The position numbers and the translations under genes were made by a program. A stretch of DNA of 64,000 bases from Lunularia cruciata (lineage: Eukaryota; Streptophyta; Marchantiopsida; Lunulariales; Lunulariaceae): NCBI GenBank assembly GCA_948567375.1, contig OX419762.1, forward strand, positions 56,463,034 through 56,527,033. Reading direction: 5' to 3'. Of this stretch, positions 21,621 to 31,885 are shown piece by piece; position 1 is the first letter of the stretch, and every line of letters starts with the position of its first letter. The notes under the pieces are model-generated. The model did no database searches. It worked only from the letters and a program-made list of their open reading frames with translations, and was not told where the DNA came from.

Positions 21621-22254
21621 AGTGCTCATAATTTCTGAGAATAGATAAAGTGAAGTGTTGTGAAGTAGTGCTCGTCGCTTGAGCTTGATTCTAAGTATCA
21701 ACTTTGTGTTTATGTTTGTGAATGTGTGGAGAAATTCAAAGTGCAAGTCAGTGTGTTTGTTGGATGTTGGATTCCATAGCCTTGATCTTCATTCTATGTG
21801 TTTGATCCTGAGTGAAGTGCAATCAAAGCAATGCCTTGACAGGAATTGTAGTGTTGGTAGTATTCTGCATTTGTGAGTGCAGTGCAAAGTAGATGTGAAG
21901 CAAATTTGATCAAGGAAGTTGTGCCTTCAGTGGAGGGGTGGAACACAATTCTGAGGCGAAGTCACTTTGCAATGAAGTGCCGTTTTTGGGAGAGCCTGAA
22001 TCATCACAATCAAGATTGTTTGGAAAGAATTGAAGGATTTGTGATTAAGGAGAGTGAATTTGTGACAAGACTGTGAGTCAGTGCTTGTTACTCTCTTCTG
22101 GGTGTGGTTTCTACCTGAGAGATTAAAGACGCAACCAAGAAGAACTACATGTTATTGTTTGACTTCGTATTTGGTCATTTATGACTCGTATCTCTGCGGG
22201 AACAAACTTAACTTACCCGATTACCGCAAAAGTGATATTTGCCGGGTTGTCACA
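21621..22254 (+). repeat. Solo LTR S1, right segment
   Basis: Resumes S1 after A2 (agtgctcataatttctgag...) and runs to the LTR end GCCGGGTTGTCACA. The adjacent CCCTT (22255-22259) matches 11085-11089. Confidence 0.9.
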
Positions 22255-22259
22255 CCCTT

Positions 22260-22319
22260 GTATGGCTTGATGGGGTCTTCCCATATTTTGTTTTTCCTAT
22301 GTGGTCACCTTTTTTTTTC
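22260..22319 (+). other. 3' end of the non-LTR element
   Basis: Last 60 bases of the non-LTR element, ending in gtggtcacc followed by nine or ten T and a C, directly before the second 14-bp TSD copy (22320-22333). Confidence 0.7.
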
Positions 22320-22333
22320 AGATACAACACTTT

Positions 22334-23337
22334 GCTTTATTTATCTTCAAAAATATGAACACAAAACAACATTTTTCTGCAAATGCCTCCTTTAAATGGG
22401 CCGAGCCCTGATAGTTAACTAACTTATATACCATTCTACAACAACTTTACCAACTTGTAGATCCAAAATGACAAAACACCTCTTCATATCTACCTCTTTA
22501 AATCTAAAATCTGTTTCTACTCTGATCTAATGTCAACCTCAACTTTGGCTTCCAAACTTGATGTTTTTCAAGAATTTCCTCTTCTTTGGGTCTTTCTACT
22601 CCTACTCCTACATCTTCTATTTCTATTATCTCTTCACTCTAGACTGCAATTGCACTTATGGGTAACCTATCTACTTCTTCATTTGTTGACCCACTCTTCT
22701 CTAATGTCTCATGTAACTCACCCAAAGACACTTGCACTCCTACTTCTACTACTTTGGACTTCATACCTAACTTCATCTCATTATGAAGTCTATCTAAATC
22801 TGATCTAACAAAATCTAATCTAAGATAGACATTGTCTCCTACCTCTAACATCTTCTTATCTACTCCATCTCTCAAACAAAGCATCAAACTATTCATATCT
22901 ACATATTTTGCCTTCCTTCTCCAAGTTTCTTGCACAATCAGCCTCAACTCATGCAATCTTGCTTCCTCAAGCTTCCCTTTAGATTTGTACTCAACATCAC
23001 TTTCAACTCCTTCATGACTACTATTGCTCCATCTGATTCCACCCTCAGAACTACCTTCTCCTTACTTCTCTCTACTTCTAACTCATTTTGATACATCATC
23101 AATTTGTCTTCAAATTCAGCCTTCAATACCTCCTTCCCTTCAGTACCTCCTTCCCTCCAGCACCTCTCTTCTCTCCTTCACATCTTGGACTAATTGACCT
23201 TCAATTCCTTGCAGCAACTCCCGCAATCATTCTTTTTCTTGAGTACAATTTGCCAATTCTTGTTGCCAAGCTTTGTCCTTCTTTGCTGTGTTATTCCTCA
23301 GACTCTCCAGCTCTTGTTTCATCACGGTGGTGATTGC
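22334..23337 (-). repeat. Solo LTR L2, segment 2
   Basis: Continues L2 from 1540. It holds the C-terminal coding part of the LTR-encoded protein on the minus strand. It is cut at 23337 by insertion of L3 (TSD ATTGC at 23333-23337) and resumes at 58870. Confidence 0.88.
22522..23337 (-). pseudogene. LTR-encoded protein, L2 copy, C-terminal part
   Basis: Minus-strand coding remnant matching the coiled coil and C-terminus of the family B LTR protein: ELESLRNNTAKKDKAWQQEL (23227-23330), then an arm to 22944, then RLIVQETWRRKAKYVDMN and TLEKSGSTNEEVDRLP (22639-22956). Across the L3 insertion, the codons at 58870 and upstream join to it (KVIHSK then ITTVMKQELESL), which independently confirms the nested insertion. 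Confidence 0.75.
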
Positions 23338-24757
23338 TGTGACAACCCGGCAAATATCACTTTTGCGGTAATCGGGTAAGTAAAGTTTTTTCCCGCAGAG
23401 ATACGAGTCAAAAATTTCCAAATATAGAGCAAAGTAACAATTTCAGTTCTTCTTGAGTTCTTCTTTAGTCTCTTAGGTAGAAACCACACCCATAAGAGAG
23501 TAACAAGCACTGACTCGTAGTCTTGTCACAAATATCACACTCCTTAATCACAACTCTATCAAATCTTTCCAAACAATCTTGATTGTGATGATTTAGGCTC
23601 TCCCAAAAACGGCACTTCACTGCAAAACCACTTCGCCTCATAATTGTGTTCCACCCCTCCATTGAAGGCACAACTTCCTCAATCAAAATTGCTTCACATC
23701 AACTTTGCACTGCACTCACAAATGAAAAATACTACCAACACTACAATTCCTCTCAGATCTGTCAAGGCATTGTTTCGATTGCACTTCACTCAGGATCAAA
23801 CATACAGAATGAAGATCAAGGCTGTGGAATCCAACATCCAACAAGTACACTGACTTGCACTTTGAATTTCTTCAAACACTCACAAACACAAACGTGAAGT
23901 TGATACTTGGAATCAAGCTAAAGGGCACTGCTTCACAACACTTCGCTTTATCTATTCTCAGAAATTATGAGCACTAAACAACATTCCTCTACGAATGCCA
24001 CTCTTAAATAGTGAAGCAATTGATAGTTCTAACAACTATACCATTCTACAACAACTTTTCTAACCTACAGATCCAAAATGACAATGCACCTCTTCATATC
24101 TGCCTCTTCATATCTCAAAACTTGTTTCTACTCCGATCCGATGTCTACTTCGTCATCGGCTTTCAAACCTGAACCCAAAGTAAATTTACTTCCTACTACT
24201 CTATCCTCGGGTTTCATATCTTCTACTTCTTCTACCAGATCCAGCAATTCTCTTTCTTGATCTGAAATTCCACTAGTGGGTAGCCCTTCTAAACCTTCAT
24301 CTCTCGACCCACTCTTCTCTAATGTCTCCACTGGTAACTCCGAAGACATTTGCAATCCTATGTTATCTACTTTGGGTTTGGCTTTAACATCTTTCCAAAG
24401 TTTTTCTATCTCCAATTTCACTAAGTCTAATCTAATCGAAACATTGTCTTCTACCTCTAAGATTTTCCTATCTACACGATTCCGGAGACTTATCAGCAGC
24501 GCGTTCAAATTGGTATCTTTCAGCTATCTTTGCCTTGTATCTTGCACCAACAACTTCAACTCGTGCAGACGCGTTTCTTCAATTCAAACACTGGCCTTTG
24601 TACTCAACATCGTGTTCATTTTGAGGACTATCTCCTTCAACAGCTCCAACCATATCTTCCCCTCTTGCTCTCGATCTGCAAGCCAGTCCTCCCTGTACAT
24701 GGCCAACTCCGCTTTGAGCTCAACTTTCACCGTTTCCTTCTCCTTCTCCTTCTGTAC
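23338..24757 (-). repeat. Solo LTR L3, segment 1 (LTR 3' end)
   Basis: Begins TGTGACAACCCGG (reverse complement of the LTR end). It continues at 32579-34802 and 58733-58864, about 3.78 kb in total. The TSD ATTGC is at 23333-23337 and 58865-58869. No internal region is present, so it is a solo LTR. It is cut at 24757 by A3. Confidence 0.9.
24128..24757 (-). pseudogene. LTR-encoded protein, L3 copy, C-terminal part
   Basis: Minus-strand frame from the A3 junction: ELAMYREDWLADREQEGK (24584-24769 region), then NALLISLRNRVDRKILEVED and ELLDLVEEVEDMKPEDR, ending at a stop at 24128. It is close to S1 (13123-13656) in sequence. The upstream half of this protein lies at 32579-34383. Confidence 0.78.
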
Positions 24758-25446
24758 TGTAACACCCATTTGTGCATGTGTGTGGTATTGTGATATTTAG
24801 CTTGGTATTACAAGTACTTAAGAGATATTATTTATGTAGAGACAAAGGATGGTTCTATATTAGTCATGGTTAGCTAAAGTTAGTCATAGCTAAGATAGAT
24901 GGACCTTACTTTAGAGGAAGTAGAAAAGATGAACACCACTATTTTGGATTTTAGTGTGTTGACTTGGTATTATTCCTAGGTGTTTGGCTTTGAGGAAAGA
25001 GTTGAGAACTCTTGGGCCTGCAAGCCTTTTTGTTTTGGATTCTTCTTTAGTCCAAGGATAGCCCATGTGAAGGAATCCTTGACTTAGTGGTTGGGTCAAG
25101 ATAAGACCACATGCTTAGGGGAATATGCCCATGTGAATGGATATTCCTTTCTACTTTTTGACTTTACTTGACTTTTAGTCTAGTAACTTGAGTTACTATG
25201 GTAATTAGTAACTTTGGTATGTAACTATTTCACAAGTATATAAACAAGGGGTGAGGAGGTACTCATCATCCTTTCATTTGCAACTATCTCTCTCATTGAG
25301 TTCTCTAGTGGGCAATGTCTTGAGTCTTGGAGTGTTAGCCTTGGAGAAGTATGATGGAGTTCGGGTTCCTTGCCTTCTTAGTCCATGGTGCGCTACCATA
25401 ATAGCCATTAGAGGTTCATCCTGAGTGAGAGACAGGCCGGCTCACA
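24758..25446 (+). repeat. A3 5' LTR
   Basis: A 689-bp LTR with the TATA box at 25237-25244 and the 13-bp accacatgcttag motif. Confidence 0.94.
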
Positions 25447-25450
25447 TTTT

Positions 25451-25468
25451 TGGTTCCATTGCCGAGAC
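25451..25468 (+). other. A3 primer-binding site (tRNA-Glu type)
   Basis: tggttccattgccgagac, two differences from the recalled tRNA-Glu complement. It retains the CG that A2 has lost and has lost others. Confidence 0.75.
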
Positions 25469-26327
25469 CTCTCTAGAAGGCAAGATAATGTTCCGCGTCC
25501 AATTCTACATTAGGCAGAAGGAGGCTATGAGAGCTCACTTGGAGAGAACATTAGGAGAGGAGAAGGCTGAACTTATGTTAGAGAACCAAGATCCATTTGT
25601 ATACCCTGTAGTTCATTATGATGTCTTTGAGGTGATTTTGTACATCTTGTACATGAGAGGAATTGGAGAGATTGTGTGAGGTGGATTGCAGATTTTGGGG
25701 ATTAAGGTGATTTTGGGCAAAATCTCAAGTTTGAGATCTGGACTTGAGATTTCTGCACATGATAGCTTGGGTTATTTTTCAGTTAGCACACTTGAAATTA
25801 TTTTGAGAGCTTCTATGCGCACTGGGCTAGAATTTTTGAAAGTTGATAGGGTAAAGTGCTCCCGCAACTACATGCTCTCTGGAAAATTGTACAGAGTCTG
25901 CCATTTCTTCAATTTTTAGTTAATTGTCCTGAAACTTTTCAAGAAAATTTAGTGCATTGTATTCTACCTGCTGCCACAAAAATTAGAGAGAGATCGTTCT
26001 TGCGCAGAGAGTAATGAGTTTTTGAAGTGAGGGGGGTGGTTTTCAGACCAAATCTGAAATATGGGTGCTGAATAGAAAGGTGTCTAGGCCAAATGGCTTG
26101 ATGAAAAGATCTGAAATTTTGTAGGGGAGGACGCCCTGAAGTTGTTATCAAATGTGCAAAATTTAAGAGGACTGTGACATATTGGTTGGGAGATTTGACT
26201 GACATTGTGAGGAAGGGTCAATTCTGCAGAGTGGAGATCTCATGCATGAGAAGTTTGAGATCAACAAAAAGCATGTTTGAGTGTTCAGATTCATCTTGGG
26301 AACATGGAGGGTCATCAAGAGTAGAAA

Positions 26328-26777
26328 TTGAGATTATGCAAAGTTCCCCAAGGGTTTGAGGTGATTGTAGGGGTGGATTTGAGGAAAAGAGAGTTTACAA
26401 TAGAATTTGAAGAGAGTATTGAGAGGATCCAAAAACCTACACCACTTGGAGGAAAGAGTGAGTCTAAGTGCTTTCTATGTGGAGAGAAGGGACATAAGGC
26501 AAGTTCATGTCCATTGACCTTTGAGAGCAAGAGATTGAGGGAAAGGAGAGGCTTACTTGACTTGGGTTTGCATGTTGGACCTTCTTCCCCAAGATTGGGA
26601 GGGAGGAGATCTAAGACCAAGGAGTTGTGTGAGGTTTGTGGAGTTGAAGGACTTCCAAAAGGACATGAGTGTAGTGGAGTAAAAGCACTTTTGGAAACTT
26701 TGGTGAAGGATCTTGGAGAGAGTCTTAGTACAGCTACAGAAATACTACCACCTTCATCAGCTAGTTCTCAAGATTAG
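26328..26777 (+). CDS. A3 accessory zinc-knuckle ORF upstream of gag
   Basis: Counterpart of 15397-15813. It is open through KVPQGFEVIVGVDLRKREF, the CFLCGEKGHKASSC knuckle and CEVCGVEGLPKGHEC. An in-frame TAG lies just upstream (near 26321), and the first codon of the open stretch is TTG, so no good start is visible in this copy. The leader between the LTR and this ORF matches A1 and A2. Conservation of the knuckle between two copies while pol has decayed suggests a real protein. Its function is unknown. Confidence 0.7.
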   Translation: MRLCKVPQGFEVIVGVDLRKREFTIEFEESIERIQKPTPLGGKSESKCFLCGEKGHKASSCPLTFESKRLRERRGLLDLGLHVGPSSPRLGGRRSKTKELCEVCGVEGLPKGHECSGVKALLETLVKDLGESLSTATEILPPSSASSQD

Positions 26778-27011
26778 TGATGGAGATAATCTTTCAACTT
26801 ATGGATAAACTATCCATGAGAGTTAGATTAATATGCACTCTAGGATTTGATGTTGCTATAGAAATCTTGGAGCAACCTGAACCTTTTGTGTTCCCTAGAG
26901 TGGATTATTCTCAGATGGTGTTAGTCATGTATATACTCTATTAGTAATAGAGTGACAGAAAAGAAAAGAGAAAAAAAAATTGAGAGAAAAGAAAGATAGT
27001 GAGGGGTTAAG

Positions 27012-29015
27012 ATGGGGAAACTTCCGGTTTTCTTTGGCAAGGATGGAGAAGATTTGGAGGCCTTTGTGAGAGACTTCAAGAGAGCTTGCATAGGAAACAA
27101 TGAGAGGAGGAAGAATGAGTGGGCCTCATTATTACCAGACTTCTTTGAGGATGCAGCACTTACATGGTATGAGTCAGAATACCAAAAGAGAGAGAGGAGA
27201 GATGGGGAAGAGGAGTCTTGGGAGACTTTGACTTCAGCACTCATTGAGAACTTTCTTCCTGATGAGAGTTATGAGAGATTGATGAGTGAGGTTACATTTC
27301 TCAAGCAAGGAGATGGAGAGAAAGTGAGGGTCTATGTGGAAAGAGTGGAAAAGTTAGAGTCCAGATTTCGCATAGTGTTGAGGAAGGGTGGGGATGATGT
27401 GGAGACTACAATGATTGGCATAGGGGCCATGCTCACCAAGAATTTTGTGGGAGGATTGAGACCACAAATTAGAAGCAAGGTGAGATATGAGAAACCTTCT
27501 TCCAAGGTTGAAGCTATCAAGATCGCAATTCGTATGGAGGAGAGTTTGGAAGAGGATGAGAGTGATTTGGTGGTGAAGGAGGTTGTGCATCCTCCTCAAG
27601 GCTACAAGTATGGTGGAACTTCTGATACTTTGGTGACAAGGGTTGCACCACAAGTAGTAGTTGCTCCAGTTCTTGCACCTCCACCAAAAGATCCACTCCA
27701 AACCATCAAAGAACAACTTGCGGATCTCAAGATCAATGTGGTGCAACTATGGGAGAAGAGAGAGGTGGATCAGAATGTAGGGAGAGGGCCTAGGAGTTAT
27801 GGAAACTATCCATATAGAGGAGGCCAACTCGCCAGCAATTTCAATGATAGAAATTGTTTTGGTTGTGGAGGAAGAGGCCATATCCAAAGGAATTGCCCAA
27901 ATTCCACTTACCATGGAGGAAGGGGTTATGAGGGAGCCAATAGAGGAAAAGAGGGAGGTAGTGAAACCCAAGTGGCTCCTAATCCCAACAAAGGTAAGGG
28001 GATAGCATCCATAGATGTGGTTGAGAGCAAGTATGAGAAGGGAGAGTGCTCAAACTCCAAGGGTCTTAATTTGGAGCTTTTGGCACAAGAGACGAAGAGA
28101 GCTCATTTTGCAGAGGATGTTCACTCTTCTCAAGGATTTACTTCAAGCAAGGATACTCCTATGTCTACTAGGAGCACTTGCACCTCAACACCATCAACAA
28201 CAAAGACTCCAAGGAAGAAGTTGGGGATGGAGGACTTCTTGATCTCAAAGCAACAATGGAACTACAATGTGTTGGAGGATGTTGGTAGTCACAAGGCTAA
28301 CATCACAGTAGGCCAATTAATTGCTTTGAACCCTACCTTGAGAAAGGAGCTTAGAGGTGGTTTGAGTTCTACAAGGAGCAAGAAGAAGAAGAAGCCAAAA
28401 GTTCCAGTATCAATGGGGGTGGTGGATGCCAAGCCCGCACCATGGGAGGTTTGTGAATATGCCTCCAAGATTGATGTGAGAGTGAATGGTCACAACATCA
28501 AGGATGCATTGGTTGATGGAGGATCAGCAGTGAATGCCATGTCAGAAAGGTTGATGAAGAATTTGGGTATGATACCCTCAAGACCTTTAACATTTGTGGT
28601 GAGCATGGCAAACAAGCAACAAGTTCGACCAGTAGGAGTGATGGATAAGGTGGTAGTTTCAGTTATGGGAGTTCAAAATCTCATGACTTTCCAAGTCTTG
28701 AAGGATTCAAGCTATGACTTACTTCTTGGGAGGCCATGGTTGAGAGCAGCACGCACAACTGATCGATGGCACAAAGGGTACTTGAGGATTGGGCCATCAA
28801 ACCATAGAGTCACTGTTCCTGTGACTAACACCACCAACACTTCACATTCAAATACCCCATCTTCTGATTATTGGGAATCAGATTCTGAAGAAGGAGCTTC
28901 AGGTGTGGACACAAGCATGGAAAGGAGACTTCCATGGAGGAGGATGAATCTGAATCTGATTCAGATGTGTATCCTTTGTGTGCTATGGATTTTGCACCTA
29001 AGCCAGAGGTTTTGA
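27012..29015 (+). CDS. gag-pro: A3 Gag-protease polyprotein
   Basis: 667 open codons from ATG 27012. The Gag capsid domain is at residues 10-150 and the CCHC knuckle CFGCGGRGHIQRNC is near 282-295. A Lys/Ser/Thr-rich linker follows, then the aspartic protease with LVDGGSAVNAM (catalytic Asp about residue 502) and DLLLGRPWL. It shows that gag and protease share one frame without a shift in this family. The frame ends after a 1-base loss within the MEEETS repeat near 28921, and RT continues in an overlapping frame from 28934. Since A2 reads through this point, I take the shift as a mutation, not programmed frameshifting. Confidence 0.9.
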   Translation: MGKLPVFFGKDGEDLEAFVRDFKRACIGNNERRKNEWASLLPDFFEDAALTWYESEYQKRERRDGEEESWETLTSALIENFLPDESYERLMSEVTFLKQGDGEKVRVYVERVEKLESRFRIVLRKGGDDVETTMIGIGAMLTKNFVGGLRPQIRSKVRYEKPSSKVEAIKIAIRMEESLEEDESDLVVKEVVHPPQGYKYGGTSDTLVTRVAPQVVVAPVLAPPPKDPLQTIKEQLADLKINVVQLWEKREVDQNVGRGPRSYGNYPYRGGQLASNFNDRNCFGCGGRGHIQRNCPNSTYHGGRGYEGANRGKEGGSETQVAPNPNKGKGIASIDVVESKYEKGECSNSKGLNLELLAQETKRAHFAEDVHSSQGFTSSKDTPMSTRSTCTSTPSTTKTPRKKLGMEDFLISKQQWNYNVLEDVGSHKANITVGQLIALNPTLRKELRGGLSSTRSKKKKKPKVPVSMGVVDAKPAPWEVCEYASKIDVRVNGHNIKDALVDGGSAVNAMSERLMKNLGMIPSRPLTFVVSMANKQQVRPVGVMDKVVVSVMGVQNLMTFQVLKDSSYDLLLGRPWLRAARTTDRWHKGYLRIGPSNHRVTVPVTNTTNTSHSNTPSSDYWESDSEEGASGVDTSMERRLPWRRMNLNLIQMCILCVLWILHLSQRF

Positions 29016-30718
29016 AGGACCCATATAAATCACCATTGACACTTGAGGAGGTAGAGAGAAGGTTATCTACCCTCAAGTATGGCCCAAATGTTACCAAGGA
29101 GGAGAAGGTGAGATTTGAGGAGATTTTCCGCAAGTTCATCCATGTGTTTGCTTTTAGTTACAAGGATTTGAAGGAAGTCACCTTGGAGGAGCACAAGATA
29201 GAGGTGGAGTCACATGCAAGACCAATCCACCAAAAGCAACATTGCATTAGCCCACCAATATCTTTGGTTGTGAAGGAGGAGATTGATAAGCTCAAGGAGG
29301 CTAGATTTATCTTTGAGGTGGAGAATTCAGAATGGGTGTCTCCAATTGTCATTGTGAAGAAAAAGAATGGCAAGCTTCGGGTATGTGTGGATTACAAGAA
29401 GCTCAATGCTGTTACCAAGAAGGACTACTACCTATTGCCATTCATTGATGAGATCTTGGAGGAGGTTGCAGGTCATGAGAGGTACAGTTTTGGAGATGGT
29501 TATAGTGGATATAACCAAATCAAGACTGCACCAGAGCATCAACAACTCACCACATTCACCACACCTTGGGGAACTTACGCTTTCAAGGTCATGCCTTTTG
29601 GGCTTTGCAATGCTCTAGCCACATTCCAATGGTTCATGAACAAGGTATTTGAACCTTTCATTGGGAAATTTGTGAGAGATTTCATTGATGACTTTTGTGT
29701 CTATGGGAGCAAGGAGGAGCACTTTGAGCACCTAATCAAAGTCTTGCGACACTTGGATGAGGCAAATGCATCACTCAACCCAGAGAAGTGCATTTTTGGA
29801 TGTGAAGAAGGTCTACTTTTGGGGCACATCATCTCCAAGGATGGAATAGCAGTTGATCCTGAGAAGGTGAGGAAAATCTCAAACCTTCCATTCCCTTCAA
29901 GCTTGACAAAGTTACGCCAATTCTTGGGAATGGTTGGGTACTATAGGAGGTTCATCTTCTCATTTTCCAACAAGGCTTATGCATTGACCATCTACATGAA
30001 GAAGGGTGTAGATTACATGGTGATTTTGGAAGACAAGGAGGCTCTCAAAGCTTTTGAGGAGCTCAAGCAATCCCTTGTTGTAGCTCCAATTCTTGCTAAA
30101 CCTGATTGGAGTAAGCCTTTCATCCTCTACACTGATGCTTCTAATGTAGCTATAGGATGCACTCTTAGTCAATTAGACCAAGATGGGCATGATCATCCAA
30201 TAGCTTATGCTAGTAGGCAGATGGTTTCAGCAGAGAAGAACTACTCTGTCACGGAGAGAGAAGGGTTGGTAGTGATCTTTGGTCTCAAGAAGTTTAGACA
30301 CTACTTGATTGGAGGGAAAGCCACAATTGTCACGGATCACAAGGCTTTGAAGTACATCTTCAACAAGCCTAATGTTGAAGGGAGACTAGCAAGGTGGATG
30401 ATACTCTTGTCTGAGTATGACTACACAATTGTGGATAGGCCAGGAAAGAAACATGCAAATGCTGATTTGTTATCTAGAGCCTATGATCATGATGGAGATG
30501 AGCCAGTAGATGATTCCTTCCCGGATGAGGAGCTCATGACAATCTCAGTCACTCAAGAGATTCCAATGGAGTACAAGGAGATTGTGGATTTTGTGACAAG
30601 AGGTAACTATCCAGAAGGGATGCATGCTAGGGAGAGGAAGGCCCTTGCAGCAAGATCTAGACCTTACACAATGGTGGAGGGTATTCTTTTTCACCAAGGA
30701 GCAGATGGTCTACTTTGA
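28934..30718 (+). CDS. pol: A3 Pol: RT and RNase H
   Basis: 594 open codons. RT covers about residues 120-290 (SEWVSPIVIVKKKNG, VCVDYKKLNAVT, catalytic FIDDF at 250-254). The RNase H residues are YTDAS (Asp about 401), EREG (Glu about 443) and IVTDHKALKY, so all three acidic positions are visible, unlike in A2. A connector to integrase follows (HANADLLSRAYD, FHQGADGLL). A TGA at 30716-30718 replaces the CGA seen in A2, a typical CpG decay stop. Confidence 0.9.
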   Translation: MEEDESESDSDVYPLCAMDFAPKPEVLKDPYKSPLTLEEVERRLSTLKYGPNVTKEEKVRFEEIFRKFIHVFAFSYKDLKEVTLEEHKIEVESHARPIHQKQHCISPPISLVVKEEIDKLKEARFIFEVENSEWVSPIVIVKKKNGKLRVCVDYKKLNAVTKKDYYLLPFIDEILEEVAGHERYSFGDGYSGYNQIKTAPEHQQLTTFTTPWGTYAFKVMPFGLCNALATFQWFMNKVFEPFIGKFVRDFIDDFCVYGSKEEHFEHLIKVLRHLDEANASLNPEKCIFGCEEGLLLGHIISKDGIAVDPEKVRKISNLPFPSSLTKLRQFLGMVGYYRRFIFSFSNKAYALTIYMKKGVDYMVILEDKEALKAFEELKQSLVVAPILAKPDWSKPFILYTDASNVAIGCTLSQLDQDGHDHPIAYASRQMVSAEKNYSVTEREGLVVIFGLKKFRHYLIGGKATIVTDHKALKYIFNKPNVEGRLARWMILLSEYDYTIVDRPGKKHANADLLSRAYDHDGDEPVDDSFPDEELMTISVTQEIPMEYKEIVDFVTRGNYPEGMHARERKALAARSRPYTMVEGILFHQGADGLL

Positions 30719-30724
30719 AGAGCA

Positions 30725-31366
30725 GTGAGTAAGGAAGAGTCTATCCTACTCATAAAGGAGTTTCATGAAGGTTTAGTATGTGGAGTACACTTTGCAGGAA
30801 AGGTGACTGCTTTCAAGATTCTAGATGCAGGTTACCATTGGAGAGGAATTTTCAAGGATTTTCTTGATTATTGCAAAACTTGTCATTATTGTCAAGCTTA
30901 TGCTAGAAAGTCTACATCCACTCCACCACTTAGATCAATTCCATTGCTAGGACCTTTTGAGAAGTGGGGAATTGATTTTGTAGGACCTCTCAATAGAACC
31001 CCAAGGAACAATCGGTACATTGTGGTAGTTACTGATTACCTTACTAAGAGGGTTGAGGCTAGACCATTGAGGGACAAGAATGAAGATGAAGTGGGTAGAT
31101 TTCTTTATGAACGCATTATCACTAGGTTTGGATGCCCTTTGGAGTTGGTTTCTGATAGAGGAGGAGAGTTTACAAGAAGCATTACTACAGCCATGCTACG
31201 ACATTTCTCTATCACACATAGAGTAACTACATCCTATAAGCCAAATTCCAATGGCTTGGCAGAGGAAACCAATCAGACCTTGTGCATGATGTTGGCCAAA
31301 GATGCAGAAATGGAGGGGGCTAAACATCATTGGGACAAGAAGATTCATGCAGTTTTGTGGGAGTAA
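30725..31366 (+). CDS. pol: A3 integrase, zinc and catalytic domains
   Basis: 213 codons in frame with the pol piece before the TGA. The HHCC domain has H14, H22, C53 and C56. The catalytic triad is D84 (GIDFVGPL), D144 (VSDRGGEF) and E180 (NGLAEETNQ), giving 35 residues between the second Asp and Glu, the D,D35E signature. It ends at TAA (31364-31366) where A2 has TAT. The next piece continues at 31376. Confidence 0.9.
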   Translation: MSKEESILLIKEFHEGLVCGVHFAGKVTAFKILDAGYHWRGIFKDFLDYCKTCHYCQAYARKSTSTPPLRSIPLLGPFEKWGIDFVGPLNRTPRNNRYIVVVTDYLTKRVEARPLRDKNEDEVGRFLYERIITRFGCPLELVSDRGGEFTRSITTAMLRHFSITHRVTTSYKPNSNGLAEETNQTLCMMLAKDAEMEGAKHHWDKKIHAVLWE

Positions 31367-31375
31367 AGGACAACC

Positions 31376-31828
31376 ATGAAAACTTCCACCGGATATTCTC
31401 CATTTCAATTGGTGTATGGTATTGAGTCTACCTTACCTATTCACTTTGATCTTCCTACCTTCCAAAGCATTCATAGGAGATTGAAGAAAGCACAAGGAGG
31501 TGATGCAAATAAGTCAAGGAAGGATCAACTCATGGAGTTGGAAGAGGCAAGAGCAGTTGCTATGGTTCGAGTGGAGCAAGCCCAAAGGAAACAAAAGGAG
31601 AGCTATGACAAGAGGTAAGGCAAGAAGAAGGTGGAGACTTTCAAAGAAGGTGATTAAGTTATGTTGTTTGATTCCATTCGATTCAAGAGAGTGCAAAAGA
31701 AGTTTTTGCCTAAGTACTTTGGACCTTTCATAGTGGAGAAGGTGTGGGGAAATTACACCTATGATCTCAAGGAGTTGGGAGGAAGACACTTTGATAGGAT
31801 TAACCATGATAAGTTGAAGATGTACCAT
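31376..31828 (+). pseudogene. pol: A3 integrase C-terminal part
   Basis: Continues after the TAA at 31364: YSPFQLVYG, ESTLPIHFD and EQAQRKQKE, then a TAG at 31616 (CAA in A2) and a TGG-to-TAA-type change near 31656. The GPY/F-like FLPKYFGPFIVEKV block is still readable to about 31828. Confidence 0.82.
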
Positions 31829-31885
31829 AGAAGGTAGAGAGACCTTCACTTTGAGGACAAAGTGAAAACTTAGTCCGGGGGTAAA

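Larger units (their letters stand above)
1541..22319 (+). mobile_element. Degenerate R2-like non-LTR retrotransposon, split by nested insertions
   Basis: The element occupies 1541-2401, 8296-11089 and 22260-22319, about 3.7 kb once A1 and S1 are removed. Exact 14-bp TSDs flank it. In order it encodes N-terminal C2H2 zinc fingers, a reverse transcriptase and a C-terminal Cys/His cluster with a restriction-like-endonuclease (RLE) type segment, as in RLE non-LTR elements. Its right end is a T tract (ttttttttt) before the TSD, not poly(A). The coding frame is broken by many stops and shifts, so it is inactive. It sits inside solo LTR L2. Confidence 0.8.

Noticed and set aside
22255-22330. A further LTR start at gtggtcacctttttt
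   Set aside because: It does not continue as LTR sequence. It is better explained as the 3' end of the non-LTR element next to its 14-bp TSD.
28921-29015. Programmed frameshift between gag-protease and RT in A3
   Set aside because: A2 reads straight through the same region. A3 has lost one base within a short repeat, so a mutation is the simpler explanation.
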